Below are positions 37,201 to 48,400 of a DNA stretch of 64,000 nucleotides, in pieces (the stretch's first letter is position 1; each line of letters begins with the position of its first letter). A program made the translations under genes and the position numbers. Location: assembly GCF_910592395.1 (NCBI RefSeq), contig NC_088326.1, forward strand, positions 7,133,001-7,197,000, read 5' to 3'. Under the pieces are notes generated by a model, which saw nothing but the letters and a program-made list of their open reading frames with translations, was not told where the DNA came from and did not search any database. Source of the DNA: Lineus longissimus. Taxonomy: Eukaryota; Nemertea; Pilidiophora; Heteronemertea; Lineidae.

Positions 37201-39438
37201 GACGGTTCCTTAGGAGGGGGTCCACCACCTGAAATGAATTTGAAATCGGTCATGTATTGTTATTCCTGTGGCACCATTTTGATTTTCAGCATAAAATGTG
37301 TTCATTTATGATCATTTATCAAGGGGTATTTTTTATCTTAATTTTCACGACATCACATATAAGAGTACCGGGTAATTTGCCGATGGTTTTTATGTTTGTA
37401 TGTATGTACATACATAATTTTAGGATAGCGAGAGTGTGCAGAGTTGGCATAGAAAAGGTATTCAATGAAATAAATTCAGTTATTTACTAACCTGTCTTTC
37501 CTAGCGCTTTTTTGTATTCCCTATATTCGTCCTTCATAGCTGATGTCAGATTCTGCCACTTTTTCTGTAGTTCTGTCATTTCTCGCACAACATGCGGATT
37601 TCGACTATTTACGTTATCTGTTATTTCAAGCCAAGCATCATGTTTGCGCCTCGATGAAACATTTGACGAAAACTTCCCCACTAGTAACCCTTTCCGAGCA
37701 TCGTACGCCTCAATGAGGCGGATTTTTTCCGCATCAGAAAAGTTCGGTTTCCTCCCCATAATTAACGAGCAAGTACATGCACTTTGTCTAAATGTGTCTC
37801 GTCTGCCTGTTAATCTGTATCTCCTATGGTGTAGGCCCTACAGAATGCACATTTGAATGCCCATGATCAATGAACAATGCAGTTACAACAAGCGCAAATC
37901 CACAAGAAATGTGACACGGGTACCTGGGAATGTCTTTTCAAGAAAGATAAGTGGTGCACTCAAACTTAAGCGGTCAACCTGGCCAAGTGGGGCACTGAGC
38001 AGGTTTATGAATCTCATTTTAGGTAGGGGACTTAGGCAAGTGGACAACTTAGGACTTTTTGGCACTTAAGTTAAGAACTTTTATGAATATGGGCCCAGGC
38101 CTTCTGAGCAGCAGCTGAGTGTCAATACAGAACACTCCATGCTATGTCTGAGCCACTCACCCCTGAAGTGAAAACCCATTTAATGGGTATTTAGTGTGCA
38201 TACTTACAAGATCTTGTGCTGGTGGAGAGGGATAATTGAGCTAGGAGTAAGTTTCAATTGAATCTTGCGATACAATAAACTCGCCTGTGACACATATTCA
38301 TAGCCGTCCAATCCATCCATGATTTATTTATCATTATTCAATTGCACCCCCCCTGCCATGCCAGCTAAGGTCACCTCATTAGTGGATTTGTTTGTGAGAT
38401 ATCTAGATGGTATTAATATGAGCTGGGGTACTAAAGATATTGTCTGTTTAGATTGTCAAGTTGGTGTAGACCCGTCTAAGAGGATTTCCTTTCAATTTTA
38501 GGTCACAAAGATTCTGTTGTAGCATGCGCATTCAACCGAAACTCAAAATATGTTGCAACAGGTGATATGTCTGGTCTGCTGAAAGTTTGGGAGCTGGCAA
38601 CCCAGAAAGAGGTGTGGACATTCGAATGTTCAGACTTGGAGGTAAGATTTTATGGTATGCCAGTATGTATTGGGGAATTGAGTTTTTGCAAAGTGTGGAG
38701 TTGTGTATAGCATCATAAGTTTCAGCTATGATGGAACAGAATTAGACAAATTTGTTCTGAGAGGTGGGTGGGACATATCATAGTGGAGTATTTGCACTAT
38801 TCACCCTGTTCAAGCCATTGAAGTGTTTTACAGTAGATCTGGCTGAAGGTACCTGGCTGACCTCTTGGCAAATTGTGATAGTATCTTCACAAAAAAAGCA
38901 TATTACACCGCCCTGCCGAGTCATAGTTGAATGGCTTTAGTTGATATCGCAATAGAGAATTTTTGTTAGGCCTACCCAAAGGATAATCTAGTGTTGTGCA
39001 ACACTACAGTGTTGTGCAACACTACTATAATCATGTTCCAGTGGCTGTGCTGGCATGGATCAACCGACGTGCTCCTGGCAGGAACGACAGATGGCAATAT
39101 GTGGATGTGGATGATACCTAGTGGCTTGTGCAAAACTTATCAAGGACCAGGATGTTCATGCTCATGTGGGAAGATAATGCCCGATGGCAAACAGGTCTGT
39201 GCTGGGTATGAAGATGGAAGTGTGAGGGTTTGGGATTTGAAAGCTGGCTCACCGTCTTTTACAGTGTCAGGTATTATCATTTTCTAATAGTAATAACAAC
39301 TAGATATCAACAATTTTAAATTCTTCTTCTTCTTCAGCATGGGTCTGCACTTGGAGGTAATTTTCTCCCCGTATTATTAGCTCAGCTGACTAAGTCAGTC
39401 GAGCTTGTCAAATAAGTTGTTCAGTGGCGTCCGTCTGT

Positions 39439-39472
<34 letters not shown>

Positions 39473-42400
39473 GTTAAACCCATGGTGCACATTTTGTAAC
39501 CGTAAGACCTAGAGACTTCAGTTTTGCATTTCTGGATACTTCTGGTCAAACTCTACTTTCAAAACAAAATTTGTCGCCATTCGACCTATTTCCTGCGAGC
39601 GAGAGTGCATGAAGGAAACTGGCCTATATCGGCCTAGGAGCAGCAGAATTAGTCGAAATATGCTCTAATATTAAGATAAAATTCTTGAAAATCTATTTTA
39701 TTGAGAAAAAGTTCAAAATTTTAACAGGAGAGGGCGCTACCTGCCTTTTAATTATTTCTGCCGATTCAAATTCCCGCCCGATGACGTCAGCCATCAATGA
39801 AGTCTCCTATTTGCCAGTTCTCAAAACATGGCAGCTACACAACAAAAACAGTAGCTCCAGGAATAATCACTGTTCACTTCAGCTTCGTAATCGATTGTAA
39901 CCCCACTTTATTGTGTTTTGTGTGGTGTTCCTATTCAATCAACGATGTAAGGCCTTATTATGTTGGTTTTAATTGAGAAGGTGCATTATAAGCGGCGTAC
40001 GAAATACCGAAGCGGAGACAAAATGGCGACATGTTGTTTACGCCATGTGAATAATCTTGGAGCTCAATGACACTCAAGTACCCAATTTTCTGCTTAAAAA
40101 GTAGTCTGGTAGGCGATATTATCACCAGTTCGTTACAGTGGTAGTCATAAGGTCTTTAGGGACTACTTTCAGAAATTAGTTCTTGAAAATTTGGCCACAT
40201 TTCTGTGAAAACGATATCGGAAGTACATGCTCTGTTCGCGATGACATCGCCGATGTATTTTGAAGTGGAGAATTCCCACAGTATGTGCAGTGAATCGGCA
40301 TGATTCTGTTCGCCTATTAAGTTTTAGTTCTACGATTCTTTCATGAGTAAAAAGTAGACATTCTAAGCAATACAATAATGTCACTCCCATAAAAATTGAT
40401 TGGAAATTGAGGGAGCTACGGCATTCTGTTCGGCAACTGGCAGCGCTGAAAAAATACATTGCATACTGTACAATACCAAATGGAACATTTTAAAAAGCGC
40501 TCATTGGACAACGTAGGGAATCACCAGAAATGACGTCATCGCTGGTCTAAATAGAAAACTACGGTGGCGCAGTAGAGCACAAGAAAAGGTTTAGCATTAA
40601 CTTCGTCATGCAAGCTTCAGCAACAAAATGATTTCTCATGAATGATTTATTTGATCATCATCTACGGCGGCCCGGAGGGGACATTGTGAAAAAAATGATA
40701 AACTCGCACTGCGACTTTTTAAACTCGCAATGCGACTTCTTAAACTCGTACTGCGATTTTTCAAACACGCACTGCGACTTTTCAAACTCGCACTGCGACT
40801 TTTCAAACTCGCACTGCGACTTTTCAAACACGCACTACGACTTTGCAAACTCGCACTGCGACTTTTTTTTATCCAATCACAGCCGTGTTTACAACGACAT
40901 GTGTTGCTGCGCTTGAGTTGTAAGAGTTCATAATTCAGGCAAGTATTTCACTTATCTGAATCTCTTCTCTACGTTTTGCAGGCCGTAGTTGGGTCCAAAT
41001 GTTATCATGGAGAGTCATACCTCATGATGCAATCATCAGAGCTCAGATATTATATAGGCCAACCACGTATAGAGGTAAACATGCTGGTGTAGTCTGAGGC
41101 TACGGTTGCCTCAGTGTAACTGGGCGTTAACTATATATATATATATGTACATACAATGCATGCATTGGAAGCTGTACTGGCTTCGGTATCAATGAATGCA
41201 ACTGACAGTGATACAGAATCTGTTGAGCTGTTAAAGTGATTCTTTCACCGATGTGATGCCCTCATCATTTATTTGGGACGAGACCTGTTGCCCGCTTAAC
41301 TGCTGTTGCCGACCGCCACTTGGTTGTAGGCCTATAGGCCTACCCGTCCTACCCGTCCTCTGCACTGCCGAACTTGACGAGTGTTTGGTCAACATATTTG
41401 GCGCCTGCCTGAGCTTCATGTTAATTGTATGCCCAATCAACTAAGCCCGTAATTGTCAACGAAGGGTTTGTAGTTCAATACCTGGCATGTGGCATTTGGC
41501 GATTGGCATTAGGCAATGACAATGTGTTACTTAGTATATCAAATGCTATAAAACAGGGGTTTATTGATGGTGACAATTCATCATTATTCTTTGGATCATT
41601 AACACAATTGAAATGACATCACTCCTGGGATTTATTTTGTTGAATTTGATGATTTGAATTAATAAACAATTTAAAACATTTATGTGTAACCTCATGTCTG
41701 TGCTAACAGGGTGCTCCAGTGTGCTGTCCCCACGTCTCGTCATATATTTTGTTCATAAACAATTCATGTTGACAGACTTTGAGTACTGTACTTAAAGTAT
41801 GTATTGAGTATCCTTGAGTTTCAATTGATTTGACAATTAGGGACGTTCCATAATTTCTGGACGGAGTCCGCCTACAATACTGATGAGTCATTATCTAGGA
41901 AGCTGCCCCATATCTACAATACAATACTATGCAGTACTGTTGAGCAGGACTCACTTGTCCCATGAGAGCCACGTCCTAAAAGCCGGAAAATGATGAAAAA
42001 TACTGTAGGAGCTGTTTGAGATTCTTTTGGTACATTGCTATTGCGATTGCCATTGCCAAGTTTTGAACTAACTACCGGCCTGGTAAGAAGAACCGGCGAA
42101 ACTTCGTTACACAGCATTTAATTGCCCACATTCCATACATTCAGAACTGTCACTTTCTTCAACTGCAGGTGCAAAAGTCGCACGATGGATGATGTAAAGG
42201 AATTTCTTGCGAGTAGAGGACTAGATAAAGAAACCTTCGAGCGGCTAAGAGATGATGGCGTAAGTATCATTTGATCTATCGCTTTCAACAGCAACTGGTG
42301 TCATACTGTCTATTGCATGATGCATAAATTTATGTAAAGTCCACTGACGGGGCGGAAAACTGTGATAACATCTGATTGGTTGGCAAAGTGCCGAGGCATC

Positions 42401-45400
42401 GTTGTGGTTGTCGTTTGGCTATACTGCAGTCAATCCTATACAATTTCCCAGTCTCGGGGATGACGATGAGAGATGCCGCAGTCCAAAAGAGACTGGGTTC
42501 AGAGTCTAACCAAAGTCATGGACGATGGATCAATGTTAGTCTCATTGTTCCCAATTCAAAATTACACAAAAATGTTTTATGGATTGCATCGCTGTGTTTT
42601 GCAGATTGACGAGCATGTCGTTCCACTGATGAGTGAGGACCAACTCTCCAAGTACGTAACACGATATGGTGACAGATTGGCCTTGAGGAACTTTTGTTCA
42701 CAACGGCAGAGCAGAGAGAAACACACCAGCAAAAAAAGAAAATCGTCATTGCTTGCTAGGCTTAAACGGCGCATTCGGTCGAAGATGAATCTAAACAATT
42801 TGGATGACGACATGGAAGATGACAAGAATCAGTGTTCCGCTACATCCAGGATACAGACAAGGCGGATCGAACTTGGTTGGCTTATGGTGACGGAGCAAGC
42901 AGAGGGCACGCTCGAGTACAAACAAGTGCGCACTAACCAGGGCGGGGGGACGCGGTCACTCAATGTAGATATGGACTTCAAAGCTGAGGACTTGCTGATT
43001 GTCGCAAAGGCTCTGTTTTTTCCTGATGGAGTATCGAGCAAGGGTGAACTTGGAAAGTTTAGATTCAGTTTGAAAGATTTTCAACATAACGATGTAGATT
43101 CTGATCTCACTGTCAAGGAACACTATGGGAAAACGAGGTTAACGCTTTTGCGTTTCTACTTGTGTTCGCAAGTCCTTTCTGATGCGAAGGAGGAAACTAG
43201 CGGGGCAGGTGAACATCAACAAAGATCACTGCCATCTGCAGCTGCAGGCTCAGCAGCACAGGCTGAGTGCATGCCCAGCACAAGCACGCCGATATCGGAT
43301 CTAGGTCTACCAACAGTTCCTGCAGTAGCATTCGAGTGTGAGGTATCATATCAACTGGCAGATCCAGCCCAAAACCTGGACATTTCGGAGGATTCGGAAG
43401 TCCACTTCGGCCCAGTTGAAGGATCTGCTGCTGCGGACATTGACGATACCTTGCCAGATCTCAGGCCAACCGGCCATGATGGTCAGGTCGATGGCTCTCA
43501 GTCTACTCAAGATACTGCCGCGGATAATCTACCAGAGATTGCACCAGTGCCAGGCTTATGTCGACGTAATCGTAACGAGCTTGTGATCTCTTCTAATGGC
43601 CTGACAACAATCAAAGTGCACCAGGGCTTGGTTTTGACGGACTTAATTACCATCTTTAAAGATGGTAGCATCATGGAGCAGGATATTACATGCAAAAGAA
43701 TTCTTCTGAATGGGGAAGAAGAGTCTGCAGTTGGTGTCGGTGTCCTAAGAGACACCTTAACGGAGTTCTGGAAGGAATTCTATGACAAGTGCACGCTGGG
43801 AACCAAGTATAAAGTGCCTTTTCTGAGGCATGACTTCCAAGAGGACGAATGGAGAGCAGTAGCGAGAATCCTCGTAAAGGGGTATAGAAGTGCCAGCTAC
43901 TTCCCAACATCGATTGCTCCCACATTCATGGAGGCTGCGCTATCCGGGAACGAGAGTGAAACAGATGTAGTGTCTGTATTTCTGAATTTTGTGGGTGACA
44001 GCGAGAGTGAAACACTTCGCAAAGCGCTAGATAATTTTGATTCAGTGGACCAGGAGGAGTTGATAGACATACTCGATGCACACGAGTGTCGCCGAATGCC
44101 ATGTGCTGCCAGCATTGAACGAATCGTAAGAGAAATAGCATTGAAGGAGCTTGTACAGCAGCCCAGCTTCATCATTGAATGCTGGAAGCCCGTTCTGGCA
44201 TTTATATGTAACATCAACTACAAGGAAATCTGTAAGAAACTGGTGCCTACGCCAAAGGCCATTCTCGCGACAATCAAACTGCCTGAAAACATGAATCCTG
44301 CACAAGCGGCTGTTGGAAATCATCTCAAACGGTTCATTCGTGAGTTATCCCCACAGGACATGGGGAATTTTCTCAGATTCTGCACAGGATGTGACCTTCT
44401 AATTACAGACGCTGTAATTGTCGATATCAGCGGCAATGGGGGGTATACGCGTTGCCCAGTTGCCCACACCTGCGGCTGTGTTCTGCAATTGCAGACAGAC
44501 TACGACAGCTTCCCAGACTTCAGGTCTGATTTTACCAACATATTTAAAAGTGGGATTTGGGTTATGGACATTGTCTAATTCAATGTGGTCTGAAGTCCAA
44601 CAAACTATAGAGTCGCAAAGTATGTTGGTGGCCTTTCGGCGTTTTTTTGATATTTTACTATAATCCAGAACCAGATGGTCGCAAAGTTGGTGGCCGTTAA
44701 ACGTTTTTTATACTTAATCAGAGATTGTAATCCAGGAACTATATGGTCGCAGAGTTGGTGGCCGTTAATCGTTTTTTTATACTTAATAAGAGATTGTAAT
44801 CCAGGAACTATATGGTTGCAGAGTTGATGGCCGTTAAACGTTTTTTATACTTAATCAGAGATTGTAATCCAGGAACTATATGGTCGCAGAGTTGGTGGCC
44901 GTTAAGTGATTTTTTTAGAATATACGTTACTAGAGTGTACCCAAGATGTATACAGGGTCAAAAGTTGTTGGCCGTAAAGCGTTGATGATATTTTGTGTGC
45001 ACGGGATAAACCGTCGGCTGTCGGGAAAACAGTTCAAAGCATTGTACTCCTATTGTAGCCGTTGTGGTATTCTCAGAAGAGGACGCCTCGGCAACAATAA
45101 AGGATAACGGGTATATAGCCCTTTTCATTTGCCAATGTCATCTCCTGGCGACATCCGACGGGCTATCCCATGCCAACATTTACCATTTGTTTGTGGCTGT
45201 AATTCAGCAAATATGGCCGTGTTTGTGTTCTTGAAAATTGAAACCAATAGAACATGTACAAGGACAGGATTGATTCAGTCCATATTTTCCCTGCGCCTGT
45301 ATACATGGTATATAGGAAATATTGAGTAAATTAATTACTGGAGTAATTCTCAATTTCTTTAATACAATATATATTGTGTAAACATTGGTGTTGAGTCCTT

Positions 45401-48400
45401 TAGTCTAACATATTTGAGCAGAACTTATTCGAATACATGTATTGTATACATTGTAACTATACACTTATTAAACTTCCCTATTCATTACTGATTTCCTCAT
45501 CGAACTAGGGACGAAAATTGCCGCCGATTTCGAGTTGCAGTTACAGTTTTCAAATTACATTGTCCAATAAAGGGAAAAATGGTGTTCGCATTGTGAACAC
45601 ATAATGGTGTCGGTCCTACTTCCCTAAATTCGCAATTCATTTCGAAGAAGCCGTCGCAAACATGTGTACAGATTTAATCTCTCGTATGCGTCGGTATCGT
45701 CCATATTAAGGTTGTTCTCCTCCATCAAAATGCTACATATTTCAGAGATGTCACTATCGCAAGGCGCATTGTGGTCCTTAAAGATGCAATCAGGAATGCA
45801 CACGTTTAACTCATTTTGGCCAACTTCCTGCAAGTAATCATCCACGTCATACATCTCTGGGACACTGTACATAACAAGAGGACGTCCAGACGGCACGTGT
45901 GCGTTCCGACTTGGTCGAATAAGGTGGTTGTTCCACACATCTACCACTTCATCAAGCTCCGTCTAGAAAAGATTGAAGCAGATTGAAGTATTACAACAAT
46001 GCCAATGTACCACTGCCTATCCTAAATTTGCAGTTAAGGTAGCTGATGAGTACTAAACATGACTTGACTTCTCCAAGAGCATTAGATAATCGTGTTAAGA
46101 ACCACCCATTCCCTGATATAACTTTGGTCCCCGCAGTATAGGATCGTTTCTATTTTACGCTTGTCGCTTAAAAACGCTTCACTCACCTGGATAACATCCA
46201 TAAAGCAGAACTGGAGAATATTTTTTTCAATGAAGTCTCCGTCGTATAAGCCGTCAGATGCCAACTGTTGGAAGATGTCCATCCAGAATTGACCACATTC
46301 TTTGCGTAGGACACCCCACCATGATTCGATCCGCTGGTTTAGCTTGCTGGTCCCAGTCACAAAGGGAAGTTCGTTGTCGTTTGGTTGAAGGAATGTCTGC
46401 ATTGCTTCGACGTGTCCGTTTTCCGTGCCTAGATCTGAACGAATACGGCAAGGGCATCCCCCTACCTTGTCAACAGTTTCAAGGAAGTATCCAGCGATAA
46501 CTCTCGGGTCATTGTTAGTAGTATAGACGTTTAACCACATAATATTTCTGGAAAAACCATCCACACACCCATTTATACAGAACCCGTAGGGTTTCAGTTT
46601 ATCGTACGAGTCTAAATGCCATATATAGTTTGGACCCTTGCTGAAGTAACTTCTTCGAACGAGTTTACCACATCTTCTCGAAGCGACTCCCATAGGGTCC
46701 AGCAATAGCAATAACAACCGAACAGTTTCTCTATTGGTGCGAAGTCCGTTTTGTATGCACTTCAGATGCACCCATCGGTACCCATGCTGTCTACCAGAGC
46801 CCCGGATCTGTGCTTCTACGTATTCAGCAACTTCCAATATATCAGAATACCCTTTCCGCCTGCCAAGGTCCAACTTTTTGAGTATCCGTTTTAGGTGGCG
46901 GAGACTTATCCTGGTGTTATATCGATACCAAAGTAGGCCTTGAATTTCAGCATAATTCCAGCCGAGATGGAAATATAACTGTATGACGTCATCCATGGGA
47001 TATTGTGAAAAGGAGGCCCTATAGATGCGAATAGGCCACGTCGCAGCGTAGTGCAATTTTATATCAAAAAATGATGTGAAAAGCCACGGACAAGGTCCTG
47101 CATAGCTTCCTATAGCTTCAAAGCCGAGGCGAAGGAAGTGGTTTAGTATGCCTTGTTGGAGTTCAACAACACGGGTATCGTTGTAAGCACGGCTGTGATT
47201 GGATTAGAAAAAGTCGCAGTGTGAGTTTTGAAACGTGCAGTGCGAGTTTAAAAAGTCGCAGTGCCAGTTTGAAAAGTCGCAGTGCGAGTTTGAAAAGTCG
47301 CAGTGCGAGTATAAAAAGTCGCAGTGCGTGTTTTAAAAGTCACACTGCGAGTTTAATAAGTCGCAGTGCGAATTTAAAAAGTCGCAGTGCGTGTTTTAAA
47401 AGTCGCAGTGCGAGTTTTAAAAGTCGCAGTGCGAGTTTATTATTTTTTTCACAATGTCCCCTCCGGGCCGCCGTAATCATCAGCTTGTTTCCCCTGATAG
47501 ATAAAAAAATGATTTACAATTTCCATCAAAGTTTTCTATTTTGTGTATAGTCACATGTTATTTAACTGGCAAGGAGCCAAGCAGTTTTGAATATTCGCGG
47601 GAAAATACTTCGTACTTGTAAACGAGGCTATGACAATGAGTATGCTCATTCATGGCATAAACTTCATGTTTCGGTAAATATTTTCATACGATGATTTCAC
47701 CCGAATTATGGTCAGGATTGAGGAATGAACAGTGGCATAATTATGTCAACCAAAAACATTGGTACCGTAGTGAACGCAAAAGGATATCAAATACCATGGA
47801 GCATGCCATTTTCATGCATAATGAACTAAACACCGGGAAGATATTAATGATATTAACTCAGCTGAGCGCCAGGCCCTTGGGCCTCTTGTTCCTCCTCCAA
47901 GGCGGGATGAGCATTTTTGTGTGCCACTATGGTTAGGCACCAATCGGGTTTATTGGCCTAGTGACTCCAACTTTGGCCAGACCTAGTGACCCTGACTTTG
48001 GCCAGAGGTAGAGTCCATGCAAGCTACTCGTGTTTCTCACTTTTAGGGGAGTCAATACAACACAGTAGTGTCCGTCGTCGTTATCTGTTTCCTGTTTCAA
48101 AAACAGTGGCATGTTTCTTAACCCCTGCGGCCATGAACTTGAAACTTTGTACACATAACCCCCCCCCCCCCCATCCCCAGGTCAGGTGACCTCTGACCTC
48201 TGATCTGATTCTCGACTTGTCCCCCAAGGGGCCAAAACTTAAAAAGTACAAAGTGCAATATCTCGCTTACTAGTGACTTTTTGGATCACCGTAGGGGAGT
48301 CTATACGATAGCTCTGTGTACGTTGTCGTCGTCGTCGTCGTCTGTTGTATCCTGTGGCACGTTTCTTAACCGCTTGTGCTATGAATCTGAAACTTTGTAT

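Larger units (their letters stand above)
35102..38095 (+). mobile_element. intact two-gene Harbinger (PIF/Harbinger) transposon
   Basis: Terminal inverted repeats GGCCCATATTCATAAA and complement, flanked by a 3-bp duplication CAG (35099-35101 and 38096-38098). Subterminal regions repeat ACTTAAGT motifs. It holds a full-length transposase gene on the plus strand and a three-exon Myb/SANT-like gene on the minus strand, converging. The element makes up 80% of AAMP intron 3. The layout is that of autonomous Harbingers. Confidence 0.88.
40663..47475. mobile_element. 6.8-kb IS3EU-like DNA transposon with SAM-HECT gene
   Basis: Termini TACGGCGGCCCGGAGGGG and complement are flanked by perfect 6-bp duplications ATCATC (40657-40662 and 47476-47481). 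Joining the flanks with one copy restores exactly the sequence of empty host repeats (near 23389, and inverted near 855). The inverted repeats reach about 240-300 bp inward and include arrays of a 21-bp unit with TCGCANTGCGA. Inside are two convergent spliced genes: a SAM-HECT-like protein (plus) and a DD35E integrase-type transposase (minus). TAC termini and 6-bp duplications fit the IS3EU superfamily as I recall it; a library search would settle this. No damage is visible, so it may be recent and autonomous. Confidence 0.85.
39379..47890 (+). mobile_element. Helentron-like family A copy A4, split by a DNA transposon
   Basis: The left part 39379-40662 and right part 47476-47890 together form a 1.69-kb copy colinear with A3. 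The 5' palindrome AGCTCAGCTGACTAAGTCAG and the 3' hairpin AGGCCCTTGGGCCT with CTTGTT are both intact. The interruption is the 6.8-kb transposon plus its 6-bp duplication. It lies in AAMP intron 5. Confidence 0.88.

Noticed and set aside
40700-40868. Regular short repeats resembling a CRISPR array
   Set aside because: Units are contiguous with no unique spacers, occur inverted at the other transposon end, and the genome is eukaryotic.
40636-40933. Open frames rich in Ser-Arg-Ser-Ala or Leu-Arg-Leu, also at 47221-47550
   Set aside because: They translate the 21-bp subterminal arrays in different frames; low-complexity artefact, not a protein.
42516-44323. Minus-strand frames across the SAM-HECT gene
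   Set aside because: Shadows of the plus-strand coding exon; no protein-like features of their own.
47056-47056. TTG at 47056 as transposase start
   Set aside because: It is not an ATG; the first in-frame ATG is at 46996 and gives the family-like MDDVIQLYF start.
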